A stretch of DNA of 8,759 nt from Rhodospirillaceae bacterium (GCA_002731315.1 PCBG01000004.1:131785-140543); one strand, 5' to 3'; positions 1-5,191 are shown, counted from the stretch's first letter. Notes: a model not told the origin generated them from the letters alone. Numbers and translations: made by a program.

Positions 1-230
1 CCACCATATGAGTGGCCAATTAAAATACAGTCTTTGATGTCGTTTGTTTCGAAGTATGAAATAAGTGATTGGATGGCATCATTAAGTCCAGTTGACTTAT
101 CATCTTGTGGATTATTACCAGCCAGCGTTGGTGTATGGACCTTATGCCCTTCAGCTTCGATGCTATCAGCTACCTCCTTTAGAAGTTCTCCTGTGTGCCA
201 CGCGCCATGCACTAAAACGTAGGTATCCAT
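1..230 (-). CDS. Alpha/beta hydrolase, N-terminal part (cut by window edge)
   Basis: The reading frame opens at the ATG complementary to 228-230 and runs off the left edge after 76 codons, with no stop inside the window. The protein starts MDTYVLVHGAWHTGELL, the typical first strand and oxyanion-hole HGAW (residues 8-11) of small alpha/beta hydrolases of the salicylate-esterase or EstC type. It ends at the nucleophile elbow GHSYGG, with Ser74 as the expected catalytic serine. The acid and histidine of the triad lie outside the window. A strong ribosome binding site, GGAGG (complement of 236-240), sits 5 bases before the ATG and fixes the start. The family hydrolyses esters or similar bonds in small molecules in the cytoplasm; the substrate here cannot be told. 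No signal peptide is visible. The gene faces away from the long empty stretch to its right. Confidence 0.85.
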   Translation of the reverse strand, partial: MDTYVLVHGAWHTGELLKEVADSIEAEGHKVHTPTLAGNNPQDDKSTGLNDAIQSLISYFETNDIKDCILIGHSYG

Positions 231-550
231 GAACCCCTCCAAAAAATTAAAACTATTGGTAGAATGCTAGGATAGTTTGGTTAACAGAGCAAGAAAGTGC
301 CATGCGAGCACGAAAAGTAGGAGAGCGTTAGCGGTAGTTCGACCAATCTGGTGGCCTTGGCTAACAGGCGTGAAGCACCAGCGTGATCTTTCATAGTTTT
401 TTGGCCATTAAAACCTATTTGCGGTAACAAAAATGGTCCAAAAATTCCAGTTTGTTACTCTTAAAAACCAGTTAAATCGCCTTGGGACCGGAATAACACG
501 AGTTTAAATATGTCACGGGATGCAAATTATTTTCTATGTAGTACTACTAA

Positions 551-590
551 CTTACCAAACTTTGGATCTTACCAAACTTTGGATCTTACC
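551..590. repeat. 17-bp tandem duplication, 2.35 copies
   Basis: The unit CTTACCAAACTTTGGAT occurs at 551-567 and again at 568-584 without a mismatch. The first six bases follow a third time at 585-590. Being 17 bp, it would shift any reading frame through it. It probably arose by replication slippage in non-coding DNA. Confidence 0.9.
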
Positions 591-671
591 TGGCTTGCGG
601 CTCTTTTCGCGTTTGGGATAACTTTTGGCCACATTGCGCTTGCTTGAATTTGAAAATAGTTGATCCGATCA

Positions 672-703
672 AACAACGCTCTTCTGAAAAAGAGCAAATT
701 GTT
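672..703. repeat. Hairpin-forming inverted repeat
   Basis: GCTCTT (678-683) pairs with AAGAGC (690-695) across a 6-base loop. Below a small asymmetric bulge, AACAA (672-676) pairs with TTGTT (699-703). There is no clear T-run on either strand, so I do not call it a terminator. Its role is unknown. Confidence 0.45.
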
Positions 704-716
704 CTTGTTTGAGTTT

Positions 717-745
717 AAATGAATCTATAAGGCAACGATTCATTT
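717..745. repeat. 9-bp perfect inverted repeat
   Basis: AAATGAATC (717-725) and GATTCATTT (737-745) are exact complements separated by 11 bases. The centre-to-centre distance of about 20 bp is what a dimeric regulator could use, but no gene starts close by. A protein site or a chance palindrome are both possible. Confidence 0.45.
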
Positions 746-1084
746 GTTGATAATGATTTTGATAGGCGAACCAATACGGGCAACTAGAACTGAGATGTTA
801 AGTTTGAAAATACACCGTCGTACTAGCCAAATATTTCGAAAAAGCATTAGCTTGCATGGCTAATAATCTCACAGTTGGAAGACACAAACACATGAGTTAG
901 CAAAATATGTGCTTTTATAAATTTTTTGCCCGTGGCCTAGCTATTGGCCCTATCTTCGCCATTGAAGTTAGATACAATGTTTGTGGCAGTATTTAGGTTT
1001 GCCATCACCGGTTGATGGGTGCTTGTTGTTATCGATGACTTAAATTAGCACGAATTTTCTAATGAGGCATTCACGAGATTACTA

Positions 1085-1270
1085 ATGGAAAAACCAAATT
1101 TTCCGATCGAAAAATTTATCAAGATTTCCATCTGGATCATTTTCGGCGGGTTAGCGATCACGTCGATGTTTGATTTTGACGATTGGTTCAACCGACTAAG
1201 TTGGGGTATAAAATTTCTGCTTCTTGCTTTGGTACTGCATATCGTTGTGAATTGGATCTATAAAGAATGA
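1085..1270 (+). CDS. Small two-span membrane protein, 61 aa, unknown
   Basis: I do not recognise this protein. The frame begins at ATG 1085 and ends at TGA 1268-1270. A short charged N-terminus (MEKPNFPIEK) is followed by a hydrophobic stretch at about residues 12-28, then an acidic, aromatic linker (FDFDDWFNRL) and a second hydrophobic stretch at about 41-58, ending in YKE. This predicts two membrane segments with both ends on the same side. The ribosome binding site is weak: only a GAG about 8 bases upstream. The gene converges on the minus-strand pair that ends at 1346. Its membrane character and sensible residue pattern favour a real gene; the poor start signal and AT-rich surroundings argue for caution. 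Confidence 0.5.
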   Translation: MEKPNFPIEKFIKISIWIIFGGLAITSMFDFDDWFNRLSWGIKFLLLALVLHIVVNWIYKE

Positions 1271-1345
1271 TCTTAGATTAAATGACACTGCCAATTTAAA
1301 CGATAACCATTAGATTTTTGGCTATTTCTCTAATTGCCTCATGCC

Positions 1346-1477
1346 CTAATAACCAGTTGATCCCCAGCGTGTGATGATTAATAGCACCACCGCAAGCCAG
1401 CTCACTCCGTACCACCAATGGATGTTTTTTACGAAAGATGTGGAGAGTGGTGTGCTCTTATCTGTCTTTTTGTTCAA
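1346..1477 (-). CDS. 43-aa single-span membrane protein with K-x-IHW motif
   Basis: This gene is short enough to be missed by usual length cut-offs. It starts with TTG (complement of 1475-1477), preceded at 6 bases by AGGGAG (complement of 1484-1489), and stops at TAG (1346-1348). The protein has a polar, lysine-rich N-terminus (MNKKTDKSTPLSTS), then VKNIHWWYG, then one hydrophobic span at about residues 22-36, and ends RWGSTGY. It lies 22 bases downstream of the 57-aa membrane protein on the same strand, so the two are probably co-transcribed. Its length and the K-x-I-H-W motif at the membrane entry recur in the 43-aa protein at 4829-4960, which suggests relatives. The topology (polar head, tryptophans, one span) resembles small accessory subunits of respiratory complexes such as the aa3-oxidase subunit IV type. 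This is only an analogy; function unknown. Confidence 0.65.
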   Translation of the reverse strand: MNKKTDKSTPLSTSFVKNIHWWYGVSWLAVVLLIITRWGSTGY

Positions 1478-1483
1478 ATGAGT

Positions 1484-1489
1484 CTCCCT
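1484..1489 (-). promoter_or_regulatory. Ribosome binding site deciding a TTG start
   Basis: Read on the minus strand this is AGGGAG, 6 bases before the TTG at 1477-1475. There is no in-frame ATG between it and the upstream gene, so TTG is the only sensible start of the 43-aa protein. Confidence 0.6.
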
Positions 1490-1499
1490 AAAAAAATTG

Positions 1500-1673
1500 T
1501 CACTCGGTTTGTCGCCAAGTTAGGACGCGGAAAAAGACCAATGCACCGATTATCGAACTAGTGCCGATGATGACTAAAGGCGTCATCTGTTCTGCAAATA
1601 AAACCCGCGCGCCAAAGGCATAAAAAAGGGCGACAATTGCACCTGTCCATATCGCGATTATTCGTCTGAGCAT
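1500..1673 (-). CDS. 57-aa two-span membrane protein, unknown
   Basis: The ATG is complementary to 1671-1673 and the TGA to 1500-1502. The protein begins MLRRIIAIWTGAIVALFYAF, a positively charged start running straight into a first membrane span (about residues 5-20). A short loop with one acidic residue (VLFAEQMTP) follows, then a second span at about 33-49, then RVLTWRQTE. By the positive-inside rule both ends face the cytoplasm. The ribosome binding site is weak (GTGAG about 8 bases upstream). It is the first gene of a two-gene unit with the 43-aa protein at 1346-1477. I recognise no family. The clean hydrophobic pattern and the well-signalled partner gene support it as real. Confidence 0.6.
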   Translation of the reverse strand: MLRRIIAIWTGAIVALFYAFGARVLFAEQMTPLVIIGTSSIIGALVFFRVLTWRQTE

Positions 1674-1718
1674 AATTCAACTCACACTTGCTGAAATACT
1701 TATTTCCACTCGTATAAA

Positions 1719-1737
1719 TAAGGGTGTGCGACCCTTA
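1719..1737 (-). terminator. Possible terminator or operator hairpin
   Basis: TAAGGGT (1719-1725) and ACCCTTA (1731-1737) form a perfect 7-bp stem with a 5-base loop. On the minus strand the stem is followed by TTTATA, a weak U-rich tail. It lies between the end of the monooxygenase gene and the start of the 57-aa gene, where a terminator for the monooxygenase transcript would be expected. The short stem also fits an operator for the small-protein genes. Confidence 0.35.
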
Positions 1738-1748
1738 AGTCTAGGCTG
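1737..1748 (+). repeat. 12-bp direct repeat, copy 1
   Basis: AAGTCTAGGCTG occurs here, just beyond the 3' end of the monooxygenase gene. An identical copy at 3267-3278 lies in the divergent promoter region at its 5' end. A dozen identical bases can arise by chance in a window this size, so only the placement makes it notable. Confidence 0.5.
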
Positions 1749-1865
1749 CTCAGTTTTGCACAGTAAAATTTGTAGAGGGAGTGAGACTAAATTTAGTTAT
1801 TATGTATTCGGACCAACTGACCCTGTCGACACCATCAAGAATCTGCGGCGGATGTTTTGCCCTCA

Positions 1866-3179
1866 TTAAAGGGCCGCCCGTGTACCGGCAGCAATGGTCG
1901 GTGGCGCAGCGTTCAGCGTATCGCGGGCAAAGCCGGCGGCTGACTGATACTCCGCCATGAAGGCTGCACGTTCCTCCATGGGGATGATATCCTCGATATC
2001 TTCAAAAATACCGTTACACCGGTCATTCACAAGGTTCAAAAGCTCAAAGGGGCCGGCGCCGCGATTGCGCAACACGATTTCAGACACAGAAGCGCATAAG
2101 GCATCATCATAAGCCTTTAACGCTGCGGCGCTGATGCCATACTGGACAAACATCGCGCCAAGTACCCGCGCATCGATAATCGCTTGGCTGGCCCCGTTGG
2201 ATCCGGTGGGATACATCGGGTGTGCGGCATCACCCATCAACGCAACTGGACCGTCAACCCAGCTAGTAACTGGATCACGATCAATCATCGGGTTTTCGTA
2301 GACGACGTTAGCGCCGCGGATCAAGGCTGGGACATCAAGCCAGTCATAGGTCCAGCCCTCGAAATGATGGATGAATTCATCTATTCCGACTTTTGTGTAC
2401 CAACCGCTGCGCGCACTGGCATTCGGATCATCGATTGTCACCTCGGCAATCCAGTTGATTATGGCAAAGCCCGTCTCAGGGTCCGCGGAGGATATGGGGT
2501 ATATCACCATCCGCTGTTGCGGTGTGCCAAGTCCAATGAAAGACGACCCGGTGCGCAACGGTCTTGCCATGGTGGTGCCCCGCCACATCAGGGCGCCACC
2601 CCAGTGGATAGGGGGCTGGTCGGGATGCATCTGCGCGCGGATGGCCGAATGGATTCCATCGGCACCAATCAGCAGAGATCCTGTTTCCCTTACAGATCCG
2701 TCCGGTGTGTCAATCGCCACCGCAACCTTTCCGTCTTGCTGAATTTCGTATCCGGTCACACGCGCACCCAGACGGATATGGTCATCACCCGCGCAGGCAC
2801 GGAACCTTTCATAAAGTGCCAGTTGGAACTGGCCGCGATGCACTGCATATTGCGGCCAATGATATCCCGCATATGTTCCACGTGGCTCGGCATAGATGTC
2901 GCGGCCGTTCAGTCCGACAAGTGCCCATTCCTGGGCTGGCAGGCCAAAGGTGTTCAGGTCTTCCTCTGTAAAGCCAAGTGCCATCAATTCACGGATGGCA
3001 TTCGGCTGCAGATTGATACCAACACCAAGCGGTCGCATATCCGCTGCCTTCTCGACCACAATGCAAGGGATGCCGATCTGGTGCAGTGTCAATGCCAATG
3101 CAAAACCGCCGATACCGCCACCTGCTATGATCACTTGATTGTACATTGGCCTATCGACTCTGGGTTGCTGCCATTCCAT
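1866..3179 (-). CDS. PhzS-like FAD-dependent monooxygenase (group A)
   Basis: This is a 437-aa single-component flavoprotein hydroxylase. These enzymes use NAD(P)H and O2 to hydroxylate aromatic rings in the cytoplasm. The Rossmann motif GGGIGG is at residues 20-25, with the ribose-binding Glu at 43 (VVE). RPLGVGINLQPNA follows at 49-61, the second motif GADGIHSAIR at 172-181, and the FAD-phosphate motif GDAAHPMYPTGSNGASQAI at 316-334. These blocks, together with YAEPRG, QYAVHRG, LMWRGTT and INWI, closely recall phenazine monooxygenase PhzS and the 'flavin-dependent oxidoreductase' group around it. The substrate is not known, and no phenazine genes are nearby. The ATG at 3179 has no clear ribosome binding site. 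A second in-frame ATG at 3146 (12th codon) would put the Rossmann motif at residue 9, as in PhzS, so the true start may be there. It is divergent from the DUF3237 gene across 143 bases. Confidence 0.9.
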   Translation of the reverse strand: MEWQQPRVDRPMYNQVIIAGGGIGGFALALTLHQIGIPCIVVEKAADMRPLGVGINLQPNAIRELMALGFTEEDLNTFGLPAQEWALVGLNGRDIYAEPRGTYAGYHWPQYAVHRGQFQLALYERFRACAGDDHIRLGARVTGYEIQQDGKVAVAIDTPDGSVRETGSLLIGADGIHSAIRAQMHPDQPPIHWGGALMWRGTTMARPLRTGSSFIGLGTPQQRMVIYPISSADPETGFAIINWIAEVTIDDPNASARSGWYTKVGIDEFIHHFEGWTYDWLDVPALIRGANVVYENPMIDRDPVTSWVDGPVALMGDAAHPMYPTGSNGASQAIIDARVLGAMFVQYGISAAALKAYDDALCASVSEIVLRNRGAGPFELLNLVNDRCNGIFEDIEDIIPMEERAAFMAEYQSAAGFARDTLNAAPPTIAAGTRAAL

Positions 3180-3266
3180 CTGAACTAATTCACTGCGCCA
3201 GCGGGCTTCTATGGGCGTAGCAGAAAAAATGTTCTCGATGAATGGCCCTTTTGTCCGATGACATCA

Positions 3267-3278
3267 AAGTCTAGGCTG
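3267..3278 (+). repeat. 12-bp direct repeat, copy 2
   Basis: This is a second exact copy of AAGTCTAGGCTG, located between the divergent monooxygenase and DUF3237 genes. Both copies are followed, 16 or 24 bases later, by a similar stretch: AAAATTTGTAGAGGGAGTG near 1765 and AAAATTCGTGGAGAGTGTG near 3303. It could be part of a duplicated promoter region or a regulator site. Confidence 0.45.
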
Positions 3279-3311
3279 TCGATGTCCAAACTCTGAAATT
3301 ATAAAATTCGT

Positions 3312-3315
3312 GGAG
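3312..3315 (+). promoter_or_regulatory. Ribosome binding site deciding the DUF3237 start
   Basis: GGAG at 3312-3315 lies 7 bases before ATG 3323. It is only one base before the GTG at 3317, which is therefore an unlikely start. A TATAAA (3300-3305) just upstream could be a -10 box, but I see no convincing -35. Confidence 0.5.
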
Positions 3316-3322
3316 AGTGTGT

Positions 3323-3784
3323 ATGCTTCCCCAGCCAACTCTGAGCCATGTTGCGGATCTGACCATTGAACTCGATCCTGTTCTCGAAATGGGGCAGGGA
3401 CATGGCGGCACGCGCAGAATTATTCCCATCATTGGCGGGCAAGTCAGCGGTCCGGCATTTTCGGGCAAAATCATGAATGTTGGTGCGGATTGGCAGACGG
3501 TCTTTTCGTCTGGCCTTGCTGAACTCGACACGCGATATGCATTTAGGACAGATGACGGCGCCGTTATTGAAATTCGAAATTTTGGCTATCGTCACGGTCC
3601 TGCGGATGTGATGCAAAAGGTTGCCGCGGGCGAGGACGTTGACCCGTCTCAATATTATATGCGCACGCATGCGCGCCTCGAAACCGGGCATCCCAACTAT
3701 CAATGGGTCAACAACACCCTTTTTGTCGGGGTTGGCGGCCGGTTGAAATTAAGCGTGATGCTGTCACTCTATGCTGTCGATTGA
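3323..3784 (+). CDS. DUF3237 domain protein
   Basis: The 153-aa protein (from ATG 3323) matches the DUF3237 / UPF0311 family along its whole length; members are usually about 150 aa. Recognisable blocks are GTRRIIPIIGGQVSGPAFSG in the N-terminal third, NVGADWQ, AELDTRYAFRTDDGAVIEI in the middle, RNFGYRHG, then the C-terminal THARLETGHPNYQWVNNTLF and VGVGGR. The family forms small beta-rich proteins. No reaction is firmly established, though members are often found near aromatic-compound and secondary-metabolism genes. There is no signal peptide, so it is cytoplasmic. Its position divergent from a PhzS-like monooxygenase suggests, by context only, that both handle the same small aromatic molecule and share a regulator. 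Confidence 0.88.
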   Translation: MLPQPTLSHVADLTIELDPVLEMGQGHGGTRRIIPIIGGQVSGPAFSGKIMNVGADWQTVFSSGLAELDTRYAFRTDDGAVIEIRNFGYRHGPADVMQKVAAGEDVDPSQYYMRTHARLETGHPNYQWVNNTLFVGVGGRLKLSVMLSLYAVD

Positions 3785-3889
3785 ACGCGGTGCGTGCGTC
3801 TGCATTTCGGCGGTTGAACGTGCATTGCGGGGTAAAAAAGCTGTGAAACTATCCTGCGCCATGAACTGAACAGCTGGCGGTATTTTGCG

Positions 3890-4051
3890 ATGTCGACCCC
3901 ACCCTTGACGCCTTTGGCAGAATCCCTGTCAAGCACAGTCCCTTCTGTCGGTCCCGAGGCGCTAGTCTGGGTCCATGGACATGGGCAGTATGCACATTAC
4001 CATATGAGTGTTATGCCCTGTTGTGACCGGGCTGTGTGTGATCCAAAGTGA
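3890..4051 (+). pseudogene. N-terminal remnant of a PLP-dependent aminotransferase
   Basis: An open frame of 53 codons starts MSTPPLTPLAESLSSTVP and continues SVGPEAL. This closely matches the characteristic start of HisC-like class I/II aminotransferases of alphaproteobacteria, as I remember it: F-TPLVESLPATVPFVGPEAL, about 15 of 20 positions identical. After residue 25 the similarity stops: VWVHGHGQYAHYHMSV and the rest do not look like the expected R-G-R-x-F-x-A-R-(L/I)-G-A-N-E segment. The other two forward frames do not restore it. The PLP-binding lysine and all catalytic parts are absent. The ribosome binding site is poor. I read it as a gene cut off by deletion or recombination, leaving its first 25 or so codons. 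A very small new protein made from this start is possible but unlikely. Confidence 0.55.
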
Positions 4052-4108
4052 TCATTCAAACTGGTACGCACACTAGTGCGACAACTGTCCGGAGTATTCG
4101 CTTTCATC

Positions 4109-4136
4109 TTGAAACTGCCGCTAAACAATATATAAC
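4109..4136 (+). promoter_or_regulatory. Candidate sigma70 promoter for the 32-aa gene
   Basis: TTGAAA (4109-4114) and TATAAC (4131-4136) each match the sigma70 consensus at five of six positions and are separated by 16 bases. Transcription would begin near 4143, leaving a leader of about 40 bases before the ATG at 4184. Confidence 0.5.
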
Positions 4137-4183
4137 CCGTCCTAAGGCTTGTTCGCAGGCGTCAACCAATCGAGGGATCCGTC

Positions 4184-4282
4184 ATGAACGCAAATATTGG
4201 GCTGATACTGGTGATCGGCTTCCCGCTTGCACTCTGCGTTGTCCTTTGGATTTTCGGCAAGGTGTCCGTTCGCCCAGAATAA
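4184..4282 (+). CDS. 32-aa single-span membrane peptide
   Basis: The ATG at 4184 is preceded at 6 bases by AGGGA (4173-4177) and, further up, by a good promoter. The stop is TAA 4280-4282. The peptide has a 5-residue head (MNANI), one continuous hydrophobic span (about residues 5-24: GLILVIGFPLALCVVLWIFG), and a short basic tail KVSVRPE. By the positive-inside rule the C-terminus faces the cytoplasm. Peptides of this kind often are assembly or stability subunits of larger membrane complexes, CydX or CcoQ being known examples. I do not recognise this one and no oxidase genes are in view. A weak inverted repeat follows (TAGTC 4292-4296 / GACTA 4305-4309). It converges on the scaffold-protein gene 40 bases away. 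Confidence 0.6.
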   Translation: MNANIGLILVIGFPLALCVVLWIFGKVSVRPE

Positions 4283-4322
4283 GGGTATAGCTAGTCAATT
4301 ATCCGACTATTTCCATTCCTGA

Positions 4323-4757
4323 TTATTTGTTATCCGGTTGTTGCAGCGCTTTGACAGCAGCGTCAAATGCCAATGTCACACATTTGTGCCGTCCCTTTAT
4401 GCCGCGTACCGGCTGAAACATTTCCATCCTTGTGTGGATGGCCGCATCATCATCGCCGGCAAGCCATGCGGTAAAAGCACTGCGTAGCCTAACAACCTCT
4501 GTAATTTTAAGCTGGGTTGCGATGTTCAAGAACAATCCGGCACCTGCCTCACACAATGCGCATCCGCGCACCTCTGCGCCAGCTGCTGTGATCACTAAAT
4601 TGTGTCTTTTGTGGTGGTGTGCCTGCAGCGTCATGTTCACGCGGTCACCGCATGTCGGGTTTGAAATGATTGCCGCATGCGTTGGCTGCGCCACGAGCGC
4701 GCTATCCCGCATATTTTTGGCAAGGGCCAGAATCTGTTGCCGGTAAAGTGCATCCAT
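4323..4757 (-). CDS. SufU/IscU-type iron-sulfur cluster scaffold protein
   Basis: This 144-aa cytoplasmic protein belongs to the NifU N-terminal (IscU/SufU) fold, on which Fe-S clusters are built or sulfur is relayed from a cysteine desulfurase. The three ligand cysteines are all present: Cys36 with Asp38 in NPTCGD, Cys66 in RGCALCEA, and Cys126 in GRHKCVTL. The pair Lys-Cys in place of the IscU His-Cys, and an insertion before the last cysteine, make it closer to SufU than to IscU; length and spacing agree with SufU (usually about 145 aa). A fourth cysteine, Cys69, replaces the usual serine region after Cys66. An in-frame TAG four codons upstream fixes the start at or after 4757, although no good ribosome binding site is seen. 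Upstream on the same strand, 71 bases away, is the 43-aa membrane protein. No suf or isc partner genes are in the window. Confidence 0.85.
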   Translation of the reverse strand: MDALYRQQILALAKNMRDSALVAQPTHAAIISNPTCGDRVNMTLQAHHHKRHNLVITAAGAEVRGCALCEAGAGLFLNIATQLKITEVVRLRSAFTAWLAGDDDAAIHTRMEMFQPVRGIKGRHKCVTLAFDAAVKALQQPDNK

Positions 4758-4828
4758 AAACCGTGACTAGCAGTCAGCCAGTTGCCGGGTCAATGCGGCC
4801 TTGTCATCTGCGGCAAAAAGGACAGTCG

Positions 4829-4960
4829 TTAGCCCGCGTTTACCAACAGAATGGTTACGCCGCTGATTGCGACGACATAAGTCAGAATAACCATCCAGTG
4901 GATACTCTTATAGACGTTTTCTTCCGGCACATTTGCCGGACGTTCCTTTTGTGACGCCAT
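4829..4960 (-). CDS. 43-aa single-span membrane protein with K-x-IHW motif (second)
   Basis: The ATG is complementary to 4958-4960 and the TAA to 4829-4831. AAGGA lies a few bases upstream, within a G-rich run, as ribosome binding site. The protein has a polar head (MASQKERPANVPEENVY), then KSIHWMV, a single hydrophobic span at about residues 23-41, and a short end NAG. It is exactly as long as the protein at 1346-1477 and shares K-x-I-H-W at the same place, just before the membrane span. Both have a proline-containing polar N-terminus. The gene precedes the SufU-like gene on the same strand and may be co-transcribed with it. Its start side faces the antiporter operon across a 231-base divergent region. 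It is not a known Mrp subunit. A small accessory subunit of a membrane complex, such as the aa3-oxidase subunit IV type, is conceivable but unproven. Confidence 0.65.
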   Translation of the reverse strand: MASQKERPANVPEENVYKSIHWMVILTYVVAISGVTILLVNAG

Positions 4961-5054
4961 AGCATCCTTCCCCCAAAAAGGTATTGCTTGCCCATCCATA
5001 CGGCCCATTTCCAGTTTTTACATGCAAGCCTAACGGATTACAACCGGCATCCAG

Positions 5055-5108
5055 TGCATAAAAAAATGCATTTATCATTATCATGGAAAGAAGATCGCTT
5101 TATCATGG
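5055..5108. promoter_or_regulatory. Repeat cluster upstream of the antiporter operon
   Basis: In the divergent region between the 43-aa gene and mnhE, TTATCATGG occurs at 5078-5086 and again at 5100-5108, 22 bp apart (two helical turns); TTATCAT also occurs at 5072-5078. The extended copies TTATCATGGAAAG and TTATCATGGGAAG agree in 12 of 13 bases. Just upstream is an inverted repeat TGCAT (5055-5059) / ATGCA (5066-5070) around a six-A spacer. Same-face direct repeats are a common layout for an activator or response-regulator site. No regulator can be named. Confidence 0.4.
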
Positions 5109-5140
5109 GAAGAGGGTTTCTATTTTCTTGGTAATTGGCG

Positions 5141-5169
5141 TTGAAGTGCCCACGGCTTGCCTCTAATAT
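5141..5169 (+). promoter_or_regulatory. Candidate promoter of the Mrp operon
   Basis: TTGAAG (5141-5146) and TAATAT (5164-5169) each match the sigma70 consensus at four of six positions with the ideal 17-base spacing. Transcription would begin near 5176, just before the ribosome binding site of mnhE. The repeat cluster at 5072-5108 would lie directly upstream, in activator position. Confidence 0.35.
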
Positions 5170-5180
5170 CCGATGGATTG

Positions 5181-5186
5181 AGGAGG
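5181..5186 (+). promoter_or_regulatory. Ribosome binding site deciding the mnhE start
   Basis: A perfect AGGAGG lies 5 bases before the TTG at 5192. It selects this codon over the upstream in-frame TTG at 5135, which has no such site and would add 19 residues (MALKCPRLASNIRWIEEEG) that are not typical of the family. Confidence 0.75.
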
Positions 5187-5191
5187 AAGGT

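Larger units (their letters stand above)
231..1084. other. AT-rich gene-poor stretch
   Basis: About 850 bases lie between the start of the hydrolase and the 61-aa small ORF. It is AT-rich compared with the antiporter operon. Open frames on both strands are short (the longest I translated by eye is 45 codons at 510-647) and lack ribosome binding sites. It holds a 17-bp tandem duplication (551-590), a hairpin (672-703) and a 9-bp inverted repeat (717-745). It may contain the hydrolase promoter and decayed sequence, but I recognise no gene, tRNA or mobile element. Confidence 0.6.
3785..4183. other. Spacer with gene remnant and promoter
   Basis: About 400 bases between the DUF3237 gene and the 32-aa membrane peptide hold no intact gene. 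They contain the aminotransferase remnant (3890-4051) and a sigma70-like promoter (4109-4136). I see no terminator with a T-run after the DUF3237 gene. Confidence 0.6.

Noticed and set aside
327..365. GTTAGC / GCTAAC inverted repeat, considered as part of a tRNA or small RNA
   Set aside because: The stem is only 6 bp with a 27-base loop, and no cloverleaf or conserved TTCGA arm in the right place could be folded.
510..647. 45-codon open frame with a hydrophobic end (TWLAALFAFGITFGHIALA)
   Set aside because: No ribosome binding site. The frame passes through the 17-bp tandem duplication, which would have shifted it, so the frame is probably accidental.
2184..3188. Long 334-codon frame on plus opposite the monooxygenase
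   Set aside because: It is the antisense shadow of a clearly recognised FAD monooxygenase; its own protein has no membrane, domain or family features.
3317..3322. GTG start two codons before ATG of the DUF3237 gene
   Set aside because: It lies one base after the GGAG site, too close for initiation; ATG 3323 has normal spacing.
4922..4938. Inverted repeat CCGGCA / TGCCGG resembling a terminator stem
   Set aside because: It lies inside the coding region of the 43-aa protein and has no T-run, so it is probably a codon-level coincidence.
5135..5191. Upstream TTG start that would lengthen mnhE by 19 residues
   Set aside because: No ribosome binding site there, whereas a perfect AGGAGG precedes the TTG at 5192, and the extra residues do not fit the family.
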